Origin: an uncultured Bacilli bacterium
GTDB taxonomy: Bacteria; Bacillota_I; Bacilli_A; RFN20; CAG-631
Assembly: GCA_934202505.1 (NCBI GenBank)
Contig: CAKPXW010000105.1
Span: forward strand, 1 to 5,425
Length of the DNA stretch: 5,425 nt
Direction: 5' to 3'
The notes beneath the pieces are model-generated. The model was not told where the DNA came from, ran no database searches, and saw nothing but the letters and a program-made list of their open reading frames with translations. Positions 1-5,425 of this stretch are shown here, piece after piece. Each line of letters opens with the position of its first letter. The stretch's first letter is position 1. The position numbers and the translations under genes are program-made.

Positions 1-30
1 ATTATAAAAATCATTATTTAACCAATTTCA
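1..30 (-). pseudogene. Continuation of the DUF6273-like reading frame past the TGA stop
   Basis: Downstream of the TGA at 28-30 the same frame reads NWLNNDFYN up to the window edge. This is what DUF6273-like proteins carry after the YSNI(R) segment, where the stopped position is normally an arginine. One base change, AGA to TGA or CGA to TGA, would explain it. No frame change is needed. The remainder of the domain lies outside the window, so I cannot tell whether the rest of the frame is intact. Confidence 0.6.
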
Positions 31-954
31 TATATTACTATATTCATAATTATTAGCATAAACTATTTGATCATCAATTGTTCTATTATCAAAGTTATCA
101 AAAAAAACACAAGTATCTAATAGTTTTAAAGATAATAATTCATACTCATTTTTTTGATTATTTAAAACTTGCCAAGTAATTGGTTCACATTTAAACCAAT
201 ATTCATTGCCATTTATAATTTTTTCACCATCATCAAAAGTATAATCTTCATTATTATAAATAGTGGCTGTTTCTTTTACATAATAATTTTCATCATATAA
301 ATACCAATTGTTAATGCTAGTTTCCTTTAAAGCATTTAAACTTTCTATTAAACTAGTATCATTTACATGATTTTGAGGATAAAAACCATATTGAATAATT
401 TTATTATCTTCTGAAAGAATTGGATTTACACCAGCAATTAATTTCAAATCAGCTTCTTTAATATATTTAGCTACATAACTTGTATCTTCTTTTACATAAC
501 TAATTTCTGGTTCCCATCTATCAAAAATATATCTAATGCCATTTTCTTCTTTTACGTTAATATCTAAATCAAAACTTGGCATTGTACCATAACTTAAATC
601 ATTGTCGACTTTTAAGATGTTTCCATTTTCATCTTTCCAAGTAATCGTATATTTATTTATAGTCGAATAATAAGTCGCTGTATAGGTAGTATTTTCATAT
701 ATTTTTCCAATTTCTGGTTCCCATTTTGCAAAAGTATATGAATATTGATTAGTACGTTCTTTAACAGGTACGGCACCTGAAAAATTAGGAATGGTTCCTT
801 CTTGAACATTTCTATCTATTTCTAGAATATCTCCATTATCATTTTGCCAAATAACCGTATATTCTTCAATATATTCACTGCTTTCTACATTTTGACAAGA
901 ACATAAACATATATTTAAAGAAATTATTGTATAAATCAATCTTTTTTTTGCCAT
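28..954 (-). CDS. Lipoprotein with two InlB-type repeats and a DUF6273-like domain cut by an in-frame TGA
   Basis: Probable surface lipoprotein of 308 residues. The N-terminus MAKKRLIYTIISLNICLCSC has a basic start, a hydrophobic core and a lipobox (L-C-S-C), so Cys20 should be lipidated after export. Residues 31-95 and 101-164 are two copies of a Listeria-Bacteroides/InlB B-type repeat (YT-W-nDNGdIL, then GT-P-F, then F-WEPEI, then YtAtY). From about residue 187 (QYGFYPQN) a DUF6273-like domain begins, with the features NWYLYDENYY, YWFKCEPITWQVL and VYANNYEYSNI. In this family the sequence normally continues into a WLN-F-N segment; here a TGA at 28-30 interrupts it and NWLNNDFYN follows in the same frame. 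The first possible ATG (966) touches GAGG with no spacing, so I chose the ATG at 954, which lies 12 bases after GAGG. The gene is last of three in the operon, about 19 bases after its neighbour. Surface adhesion or binding is inferred from the repeats; no catalytic residues were recognised. Confidence 0.85.
   Translation of the reverse strand: MAKKRLIYTIISLNICLCSCQNVESSEYIEEYTVIWQNDNGDILEIDRNVQEGTIPNFSGAVPVKERTNQYSYTFAKWEPEIGKIYENTTYTATYYSTINKYTITWKDENGNILKVDNDLSYGTMPSFDLDINVKEENGIRYIFDRWEPEISYVKEDTSYVAKYIKEADLKLIAGVNPILSEDNKIIQYGFYPQNHVNDTSLIESLNALKETSINNWYLYDENYYVKETATIYNNEDYTFDDGEKIINGNEYWFKCEPITWQVLNNQKNEYELLSLKLLDTCVFFDNFDNRTIDDQIVYANNYEYSNI
463..864 (-). repeat. Tandem pair of InlB-type (Listeria-Bacteroides) protein repeats
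   Basis: Two copies of about 64 residues lie at roughly 864-670 and 654-463. Each starts with a Y-T-x-x-W-x-(D/N)-x-N-G-x-I-L strand and ends with a (K/R)WEPEI then Y-x-A-x-Y signature. At DNA level the stretch AATTTCTGGTTCCCAT occurs identically at 502-517 and 709-724. The rest has diverged considerably, so this is an old duplication and not a recent expansion. Confidence 0.75.
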
Positions 955-966
955 TTTATTATCCAT

Positions 967-970
967 CCTC
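967..970 (-). promoter_or_regulatory. Weak ribosome binding site of the InlB-repeat lipoprotein gene
   Basis: GAGG abuts the ATG at 966, leaving no room to serve it, but lies 12 bases ahead of the ATG at 954. The spacing is long and the match short, so the gene may depend on ribosomes arriving from the preceding gene, whose TAA is at 976-974. Confidence 0.4.
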
Positions 971-973
971 TAA

Positions 974-3178
974 TTAATCATTTGTATTAGAAATCATAAA
1001 TTCAATTGAAGAAATATATAAAACTTTTTTATTAATTGTTGCTATTTTCAAACTACTAGTACTTTCAAAATCGATAATTATAGTACTTGCTAATTTATTT
1101 TCCATAACTTCTTTTGTAGCTTCTATCATATTTTTACAAGTAGTAGTTGTTGTTTTATTATCATTATTTTCTGCATCTTGCCAATCTAACGATAAACTAT
1201 CACCAACTTGTATTTTACAAGCATTATCACTTACATAACCTATTATCTTAATAGAGTTTACTTTCTTTGATAATTCAAATGTTATGCTACCATTTATAGA
1301 TGTAGTACCAACTTTTATGATATCTCCTACATACCATGCACTTTCTTGTCTTCCACCATTACCTCCACCATAAATTAATTCCATTTGACTAATTGAGGTA
1401 ATTAAATTATCGTTTGAAGGAACTAAAGATGTGAATAATTCTTCGGTTGTTTCAAGTTTTTTAGCAGTTTTTCTAGTTCCAAGATCGTATTTAATATTAT
1501 ATTTGGCAACTACTTCTCTAACAATTAAACTATCACTTATAATTACTTTAATATTCATATTTCCTTCTACTTTATAAGAATAATTATTATCACCCAAGCT
1601 TATAAGTTCGATATCATTTACTAAGACTTTTTCAATATAATAACCATCTATTGTAGTAACATTAAAAGTTAATAGTTCTCCATTTTTAATAAGTATTTCT
1701 TGAGTAATGATTTCATCATTAACTTTGATGATTACTTTATCATTATCATCGATTGTAACTTTAGACATACCTCTTTCATTACTAATTATTTGAACTAAAT
1801 TATTACTTGTAACTTTATAAGTGCCATTGTCATTTTTAATAAATCCATTTATTAATATTATGTCATTTAAAGCAATATTTTCCACACCATCAAGTAGAGT
1901 AAAATTATTTACTTCTAAGGAAGCTTTTTCATCTTCTAAATCACTTATTGTAAACTTTTTAGTAGAAATAGTAGAAGTTATTTTTCCTTTTAAATAAATT
2001 GATTGTAAAGTAATATTTCCAGCTTCTTTACAAATATTTTTAGCAATTGCTAAAGATTCTTTTACAGTTATAGGATTTTCTATGCTTCCATGATTTATGA
2101 CATTTATAGTAGTTGTAAAGCTAACATTTTGATATTCATTACATACTATAGTAACTTTAGTAGTTCCATAACTATTTCCTGTAATTATGCCTTTTTCATT
2201 AACACTTGCTATTTTATTATCTTCAACAGAATAAGAAAAAGTTCCTAAAGTATTATCTTTTAGTGTTGGAGTTAAAGTATAGGTAGAAGAAATATCAAGA
2301 TCAATAATAGTTGGTATTTGTTCAATTACTAATTCATTTTGTTTATTAATAGTAATATTACAATTTGCAAAAACATTTTCATTATAAGTTACTTTTACTG
2401 TAGCATTTCCAGAAGCTAGAGCATAAATTTGACATTCATTGCCATTTGGAGTAATGCTTATGATATCTTTTCCTTCACAAACTTCCCATGTTGGAATATT
2501 AGTTGTATCAGTTGGTAAAACATTAGCTACAATTTTACTTTCATCTCCTACAGTAAGTTCAAGTTTACTAGGATTAATACTAACACTTGTAGCTTTTTTA
2601 TTATCTTTTAATGTTACATCAATAGTTACATCTTTATTTGGCATAATAAAAGAATATAAGTTATTAGATATTAGATTTATAGTTTCATCATTTATTTTGA
2701 CAATATCAATTTCTTTAATAGTATCAGTTACCTTTATAGAAAAACTAACTTCACTACCTTCTGCATATTTTTCTTCTAATCCCAATATTTCAAAACTATC
2801 ATTTTTATTTATTGAAACATTATATTTAATTAAAGCTGGATCATAGACTTTAATATTTACATTTGTACTTAATTCATTATTTTCTACACTAGTTGCTGTA
2901 ACGCTTGCTATTCCTTCTTTAATGGCTTTTATTTTAGATCCATTTAAAGTGAAAACATCATTTTCCTTACAAGACCATATTACCTCTTTATTAGTTGTAT
3001 TTTTAGGCTCAAACCTTAAAGTAACAATATCATTTAAATCTCTTTCACTATTAATAATAAGTTTTATTTCATCTTTAGAAGATGTTAATGATGTAGGGTA
3101 AATTGTATCTATATTATTACAACCAGTTAATAAAAGTTCAAAAGATAAAAGAAACGATAAAACTTTTTTAATTTTCAT
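974..3178 (-). CDS. Multidomain Big_2/OB-fold surface lipoprotein
   Basis: Lipoprotein of 734 residues. The signal MKIKKVLSFLLSFELLLTGC ends in a textbook L-T-G-C lipobox with lipidated Cys20; Glu14 inside the hydrophobic core is unusual. Domains in order: Big_2 Ig-like (about 29-113); a divergent InlB-like domain ending in the MPNKDVTI signature (117-192); Big_2 (196-278, with SVSINPSKLELTVGDESKI and NATVKVTY); a third, more divergent Big_2 (284-361); an OB-like domain opening with GSIENPITVKESLAIAK and carrying IYLKGKI (364-467); a second divergent InlB-like domain (472-551); and a C-terminal beta domain (559-731, with YGGGNGGRQESAWY, IKVGTTSINGSI and SLKIATINKKVLYISSIEF). The last type often occurs, with Big_2 and OB-like modules, at the C-terminus of secreted nucleases and surface proteins of low-GC Gram-positives. 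No nuclease or other catalytic domain is seen here, so a binding or scaffold role is inferred. A longer frame opens at 3238, but the ATG at 3178 has the ribosome site and the signal peptide. Confidence 0.9.
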   Translation of the reverse strand: MKIKKVLSFLLSFELLLTGCNNIDTIYPTSLTSSKDEIKLIINSERDLNDIVTLRFEPKNTTNKEVIWSCKENDVFTLNGSKIKAIKEGIASVTATSVENNELSTNVNIKVYDPALIKYNVSINKNDSFEILGLEEKYAEGSEVSFSIKVTDTIKEIDIVKINDETINLISNNLYSFIMPNKDVTIDVTLKDNKKATSVSINPSKLELTVGDESKIVANVLPTDTTNIPTWEVCEGKDIISITPNGNECQIYALASGNATVKVTYNENVFANCNITINKQNELVIEQIPTIIDLDISSTYTLTPTLKDNTLGTFSYSVEDNKIASVNEKGIITGNSYGTTKVTIVCNEYQNVSFTTTINVINHGSIENPITVKESLAIAKNICKEAGNITLQSIYLKGKITSTISTKKFTISDLEDEKASLEVNNFTLLDGVENIALNDIILINGFIKNDNGTYKVTSNNLVQIISNERGMSKVTIDDNDKVIIKVNDEIITQEILIKNGELLTFNVTTIDGYYIEKVLVNDIELISLGDNNYSYKVEGNMNIKVIISDSLIVREVVAKYNIKYDLGTRKTAKKLETTEELFTSLVPSNDNLITSISQMELIYGGGNGGRQESAWYVGDIIKVGTTSINGSITFELSKKVNSIKIIGYVSDNACKIQVGDSLSLDWQDAENNDNKTTTTTCKNMIEATKEVMENKLASTIIIDFESTSSLKIATINKKVLYISSIEFMISNTND

Positions 3179-3180
3179 AC

Positions 3181-3819
3181 TTACTCTCCTAATTCTTGCT
3201 TTAAAATGTTCTCTTGAATATCTTCCCAAGGAACACATGCACGCATATTTTTAGCTATTGTGGAAACATTTGTTTTATTAACTTTTCCTGCTTCAGCAAT
3301 TTTATATGCATCTCTTACTTTAACAGGACTTACTTCACATGCTTCAAAAATCCATAGTAATAATTCCGGACATAAAAGACCATTGTATACTCTTTTTTTA
3401 GCATCATCTTCCCAAGATAATGAATTATCATCGATACTTTGATCTAACCATGAAGTAAAAAAATGCCACTTTTGATTTGGCTCATGCATTTCTTTATTTA
3501 CTAAATGTCCAGTTTTTAAAGCATAGGAAATATATCCACCACTTGTTTGTTGATATTTCTCTATAAATTCATCTGATAGAGGATAATGTTCTTTTTTACT
3601 TTCTAAAAAATTTGCTATATCTTGAATAGTTATTGTTAAAGAAGTAGTTTTAGTTACTTCATTATTTTGTTCTTTAAAAGTTTCATTTAAAACATTAGTA
3701 TTTGTTTTTAAATTAAGTTTTTGATAATTTTCTGCATTAATAATTTTATTTATATTATTATTTGATAAAGTAAGACAAGAAACTATAGTAAATGTTTTTA
3801 ATAATGTTTTATAGTTCAT
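3181..3819 (-). CDS. Probable exported protein of unknown function, first gene of the lipoprotein operon
   Basis: Protein of 212 residues that I cannot assign to a named family. The N-terminus MNYKTLLKTFTIVSCLTLS is moderately hydrophobic and may be a Sec signal, with possible cleavage after INA (residue 29). IVSC at 12-15 resembles a lipobox, but Lys8 inside a very short core argues against a lipoprotein. Residues 30-60 are a polar Asn/Thr/Lys-rich linker. Residues 61-205 look like a compact, mainly helical domain rich in aromatics (Trp118, Trp124, Trp136, Trp156, Trp198), with a striking core CPELLLWIFEACEV at 150-163 and ACVPWEDI at 194-201. Cys150, Cys161 and Cys195 could form a disulphide if the protein is exported. 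The ATG at 3819 was chosen because GGGGG stands 8 bases ahead; a TTG at 3834 would place that site inside the gene. It is tightly linked to two lipoprotein genes, so a cell-surface role is likely but unproven. Confidence 0.82.
   Translation of the reverse strand: MNYKTLLKTFTIVSCLTLSNNNINKIINAENYQKLNLKTNTNVLNETFKEQNNEVTKTTSLTITIQDIANFLESKKEHYPLSDEFIEKYQQTSGGYISYALKTGHLVNKEMHEPNQKWHFFTSWLDQSIDDNSLSWEDDAKKRVYNGLLCPELLLWIFEACEVSPVKVRDAYKIAEAGKVNKTNVSTIAKNMRACVPWEDIQENILKQELGE
3186..3190 (-). promoter_or_regulatory. Ribosome binding site of the Big_2 lipoprotein gene, overlapping the upstream gene's end
   Basis: AGGAG lies 7 bases ahead of the ATG at 3178 and falls within the last two sense codons of the preceding gene, whose TAA is at 3183-3181. 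The 2-base gap between genes and this overlap suggest coupled translation, and they fix the start at 3178 rather than at 3238. Confidence 0.8.
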
Positions 3820-3827
3820 AAAATTAT

Positions 3828-3832
3828 CCCCC
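3828..3832 (-). promoter_or_regulatory. Ribosome binding site of the first operon gene
   Basis: GGGGG, followed by AT, ends 8 bases ahead of the ATG at 3819. In a region this A+T-rich the run of five G residues stands out strongly. It decides the start codon against the in-frame TTG at 3834. Confidence 0.75.
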
Positions 3833-3844
3833 AAAATTAACTAA

Positions 3845-3866
3845 CTTTATTATGCATATAATAAAG
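3845..3866. promoter_or_regulatory. 22-bp perfect palindrome ahead of the operon, possible operator
   Basis: CTTTATTAT and ATAATAAAG form perfect 9-bp arms around GCAT, 26 bases upstream of the first start codon. The symmetry suits a dimeric repressor, and it overlaps a possible -10 (CATAAT, 3854-3849). It could equally be an RNA hairpin. Being almost all A and T it is less informative than its length suggests. Confidence 0.4.
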
Positions 3867-3877
3867 AAAAAAAGCAA
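3849..3877 (-). promoter_or_regulatory. Candidate promoter for the three-gene operon
   Basis: TTGCTT (3877-3872) and CATAAT (3854-3849) are separated by 17 bases on the minus strand. The -10 matches the consensus at 5 of 6 positions and the -35 at only 3. Transcription would start near 3842, giving a short leader that contains the GGGGG ribosome site. The -35 would overlap the end of the hairpin at 3896-3874, so that hairpin would insulate the operon from upstream transcription. The weak -35 makes this a candidate only. Confidence 0.3.
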
Positions 3878-3896
3878 TATCAATAATGATTATTGC
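3867..3896 (-). terminator. Intrinsic terminator-like hairpin just upstream of the operon
   Basis: On the minus strand GCAATA pairs with TATTGC. Past one bulged A, TCA pairs with TGA around a 4-base loop. Seven T residues follow at 3873-3867. The stem is A+T-rich and so of moderate strength. It may stop read-through from the MATE gene, end a short leader or small RNA, or act as an attenuator if the operon promoter lies further upstream. Confidence 0.6.
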
Positions 3897-3916
3897 CTTG
3901 TCATTTTATTTTATCT

Positions 3917-3943
3917 TTTAAGTTCAATGTTTTTTAACTTAAA
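3917..3943. repeat. 8-bp inverted repeat in the operon leader region
   Basis: TTTAAGTT (3917-3924) and AACTTAAA (3936-3943) are perfect reverse complements around 11 bases. No T-run follows on either strand, so it is not a terminator. It begins just downstream of the extended -10 candidate at 3958-3950. Confidence 0.4.
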
Positions 3944-3949
3944 TTTCTA

Positions 3950-3958
3950 AATATAGCA
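3950..3958 (-). promoter_or_regulatory. Extended -10 promoter candidate
   Basis: The minus strand reads TGCTATATT, a TGn motif followed by a -10 matching the consensus at 5 of 6 positions. There is no recognisable -35 at 16-18 bases, which extended -10 promoters can tolerate. Transcription would start near 3943 and run into the terminator-like hairpin at 3896-3867, giving either a short RNA of about 75 bases or an attenuated operon leader. Confidence 0.25.
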
Positions 3959-3993
3959 CTAATTTAATTTACATATTTTCTAACTAAAATTTT

Positions 3994-4007
3994 TGCAAGT
4001 TCTTGCA
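3994..4007. repeat. TGCAAG-TT-CTTGCA palindrome, possible regulator site
   Basis: Perfect 6-bp arms separated by 2 bases, with clearly more G+C than the surrounding DNA. It sits about 36 bases upstream of the extended -10 candidate and resembles a small operator, but I recognise no specific regulator. Confidence 0.3.
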
Positions 4008-4126
4008 CTTTTGTTATTTACATGTTAATTATTCTTTCCTTAATATATTTTTTTCTTTAGCTCATAAAATATTTATTATTTAAATATTAAAAAAGTAAGA
4101 ATATATTTTTTAACAAATGCTTACAT

Positions 4127-4159
4127 AAAAAAAGTTTGACATGTTTTACGATGCCAAAC
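4127..4159 (-). terminator. Intrinsic terminator of the MATE gene
   Basis: On the minus strand GTTTGGCAT pairs with ATGTCAAAC as nine continuous pairs, including one G-U, around an 8-base loop. Seven T residues follow at 4133-4127. It begins 34 bases after the MATE stop codon. The G-U pair and the T-run are only right on the minus strand, which fixes its direction. Confidence 0.85.
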
Positions 4160-4193
4160 CAATATTATATTTTCATTTTAAAATTTTATAAAA

Positions 4194-5425
4194 TCATATT
4201 TTTTTTAAATTTAATTTAAATTTTAAATCTAAAGGATAGTGACATTTCTTTTTCCATCTACCTGTCAAAAAGCAAGTTAAAGATATAATCATACCTACAA
4301 GCCAACCTAATGGCCAGGCAAAAAAGATTCCTTCATATCCAAACATTTTGCCTAAAATGAAAGCACCAATAACTCTTATAACCAAATCTACCGATGTTCC
4401 TAAAGTGAAACCTAGCATATCAGTTGAACCTTTTAATAATCCATCAAAAGGTATTTTAATTACCATAAAAATAAAGAAAGGAACAACACAAGAAATAAAT
4501 AATTTACCTGAATTTATAATTAATTCAACATTTTCAGCATTTTTATCAGATAAAAATATTTCTACCCAAAATTGTTTTAAAGGAAGAATTACAATTGTAG
4601 CTATAATACCAAATACTAAACATAATAATACTGTAGAAAAATAACCTTCAACTAATCTTTCATATTTATGGGCACCTATATTTTGAGAGGAAAAATTAGA
4701 TAATGCATTGCATAAAACAGTAAATATATTCATAACAATATAACATATTTTATATGCTGCCGAGTAACCTCCAGCTACATAGTTTCCACCAATTGATGTT
4801 AAAATTGCTGTTATTAAAACTCCACCTATAGAGATAAATAAGCCTTGTAAAATACTAGGAATTGCTAACGAAATTATTTCTTTAAAAATTACTTGATCAA
4901 ATCCTTTTATTTTTTCTTTTTCTAATTTATTAACACTTTTTATTAATACTAGTAACGAAAGAATTGCCGCAATAGCTTCAGAAATAATTGTACCTAAAGC
5001 AAGTCCAGCACTACCTAATTTAACTGGAATAACAAATAATAAATCTAAAGCAACATTTAAAAGTGTGGAAAAAATTAAAAAATATAAAGGTGTTTTTGAA
5101 TTTCCAAGTGATTGGAACATATACATTGAATAATTATATATAAATAAAAATATAATGCCGGCAATGTAAATTAACATATAATTTAAAGCTTCATTAAAAC
5201 ATCCTTCACCACCATCACTATTAATCATTCCTTTAAGCAAAGGATAAATAATTAATAAACCGATTATTGTAGTTATTAGTCCTAATACTATTGTACCAAT
5301 AAGTCCTATTTTATAAGTCTTTTTTAAAGAAATATAATTTTTAGCGCCAAAATATTTAGCACTTACCACACCACAACCAACACCAAAGCCAACAGCTACA
5401 TCTAAAAATACTACCATAATTGGAT
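4194..5425 (-). CDS. MATE-family multidrug/cation antiporter (5' end outside the window)
   Basis: Integral membrane exporter of the MATE (MatE, NorM/DinF/MepA-like) family, expected to export cationic drugs or metabolites in exchange for Na+ or H+. About 409 residues are visible against a usual 440-460. Pro-Ile codons precede the first in-window ATG (5417), and the segment from there matches the second helix of the family, so the gene continues past the right edge and that ATG is probably internal. Eleven likely membrane helices remain of twelve. Counting from that ATG they lie near 1-19, 36-60, 79-101, 110-131, 136-160, 178-205, 213-240, 256-280, 300-320, 335-356 and 363-385. Family hallmarks include VVSAKYFGAKNY after helix 2, FQSLGNSKTPLYF in helices 4-5, AIPSILQGLF at the start of the second half, SNFSSQNIGAHKYERL, FDGLLKGSTDM, and the basic tail GRWKKK. 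The substrate cannot be told from sequence. The gene ends at TGA before a strong terminator and is probably transcribed separately from the operon to its left. Confidence 0.93.
   Translation of the reverse strand, partial: PIMVVFLDVAVGFGVGCGVVSAKYFGAKNYISLKKTYKIGLIGTIVLGLITTIIGLLIIYPLLKGMINSDGGEGCFNEALNYMLIYIAGIIFLFIYNYSMYMFQSLGNSKTPLYFLIFSTLLNVALDLLFVIPVKLGSAGLALGTIISEAIAAILSLLVLIKSVNKLEKEKIKGFDQVIFKEIISLAIPSILQGLFISIGGVLITAILTSIGGNYVAGGYSAAYKICYIVMNIFTVLCNALSNFSSQNIGAHKYERLVEGYFSTVLLCLVFGIIATIVILPLKQFWVEIFLSDKNAENVELIINSGKLFISCVVPFFIFMVIKIPFDGLLKGSTDMLGFTLGTSVDLVIRVIGAFILGKMFGYEGIFFAWPLGWLVGMIISLTCFLTGRWKKKCHYPLDLKFKLNLKKI

Larger units (their letters stand above)
3820..4193. other. 374-base intergenic region between the MATE gene and the operon
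   Basis: No convincing protein-coding gene on either strand. From right to left it holds the MATE terminator (4159-4127), a very A+T-rich stretch with no clear signal (about 4126-4010), the TGCAAG palindrome, a weak promoter candidate, an 8-bp inverted repeat, a second terminator-like hairpin, the 22-bp palindrome and the ribosome site of the next gene. I do not recognise a known riboswitch or structured RNA class in it. Confidence 0.6.

Noticed and set aside
2439..2846. Plus-strand open frame of 135 codons inside the Big_2 lipoprotein gene
   Set aside because: It lies antisense to a well-supported gene with clear domains, has no ribosome binding site that I can see, and encodes a low-complexity hydrophobic shadow translation.
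3179..3238. Extended start of the Big_2 lipoprotein at 3238
   Set aside because: It would overlap the upstream gene by 58 bases, add 20 residues ahead of a perfect lipoprotein signal, and ignore the AGGAG site placed 7 bases before the ATG at 3178.
3260..3442. Plus-strand open frame of 60 codons antisense to the unrecognised exported protein gene
   Set aside because: Antisense shadow with no ribosome site or recognisable protein features; the minus-strand gene has a strong start signal and operon context.
3964..4008. 14-codon GTG frame (VQELAKILVRKYVN) in the intergenic region, a possible leader peptide
   Set aside because: No ribosome site at proper spacing; AAGGAAAG is about 25 bases too far upstream and faces an ATG followed directly by TAA. 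The frame upstream is full of stops, so it is not a gene remnant I can support.
4068..4088. 8-bp inverted repeat AATATTTA / TAAATATT
   Set aside because: Composed solely of A and T in an A/T stretch, so expected by chance; no T-run or promoter element is attached.
4095..4124. GTAAG / CTTAC inverted repeat with a 20-base loop
   Set aside because: Short arms and a long loop give no stable hairpin, and no associated signal is present.
4348..4644. Plus-strand open frame of 98 codons antisense to the MATE gene
   Set aside because: The minus-strand MATE assignment is firm across this whole stretch; the opposite frame is a shadow.
1..5425. Mycoplasma-type genetic code (TGA read as tryptophan)
   Set aside because: All 20 tryptophan codons are TGG, no TGA interrupts the other three genes, and the MATE gene ends at TGA shortly before a terminator.

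Overview
The window is about three quarters A+T, and every gene I can support lies on the minus strand. The genes carry Gram-positive-type signal peptides and lipoboxes, strong AGGAG/GGGGG ribosome binding sites, Big_2 and InlB-type surface repeats, and a MATE exporter. This suggests a low-GC Bacillota or standard-code Mycoplasmatota-like bacterium, such as an uncultured gut Erysipelotrichia, RF39 or Acholeplasma-type lineage; that placement is inference. All 20 tryptophans in the four reading frames are TGG, and the MATE gene ends at TGA just before a terminator. TGA is therefore almost certainly a stop codon here, not tryptophan as in mycoplasmas.

Layout in the direction of transcription (right to left): (1) 5425-4194, a MATE-family multidrug/cation antiporter whose first roughly 50 residues lie beyond the right edge, closed by a clear intrinsic terminator at 4159-4127. 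(2) 4193-3820, a 374-base non-coding stretch with several inverted repeats, a second terminator-like hairpin and a 22-bp palindrome just ahead of the next gene. (3) 3819-3181, a probable exported protein of 212 residues that I do not recognise. (4) 3178-974, a 734-residue lipoprotein built from Big_2 domains, divergent InlB-like domains, an OB-like domain and a C-terminal beta domain. (5) 954-28, a lipoprotein with two InlB/Listeria-Bacteroides repeats and the first part of a DUF6273-like domain, cut by an in-frame TGA beyond which the family sequence continues to the left edge.

Genes 3-5 are packed with gaps of 2 and about 19 bases. The ribosome binding site of gene 4 overlaps the stop codon of gene 3, so they look like one operon encoding three exported or surface-anchored proteins. 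No enzyme active site is recognisable in any of them; adhesion or binding at the cell surface is the most reasonable guess. The MATE gene is probably a separate transcription unit.

The points most worth a second look are the apparent nonsense codon in the last gene, the unrecognised exported protein that leads the operon, and the hairpin and palindrome cluster in the operon leader. I found no CRISPR array, tRNA, rRNA, transposase or clear defence system.
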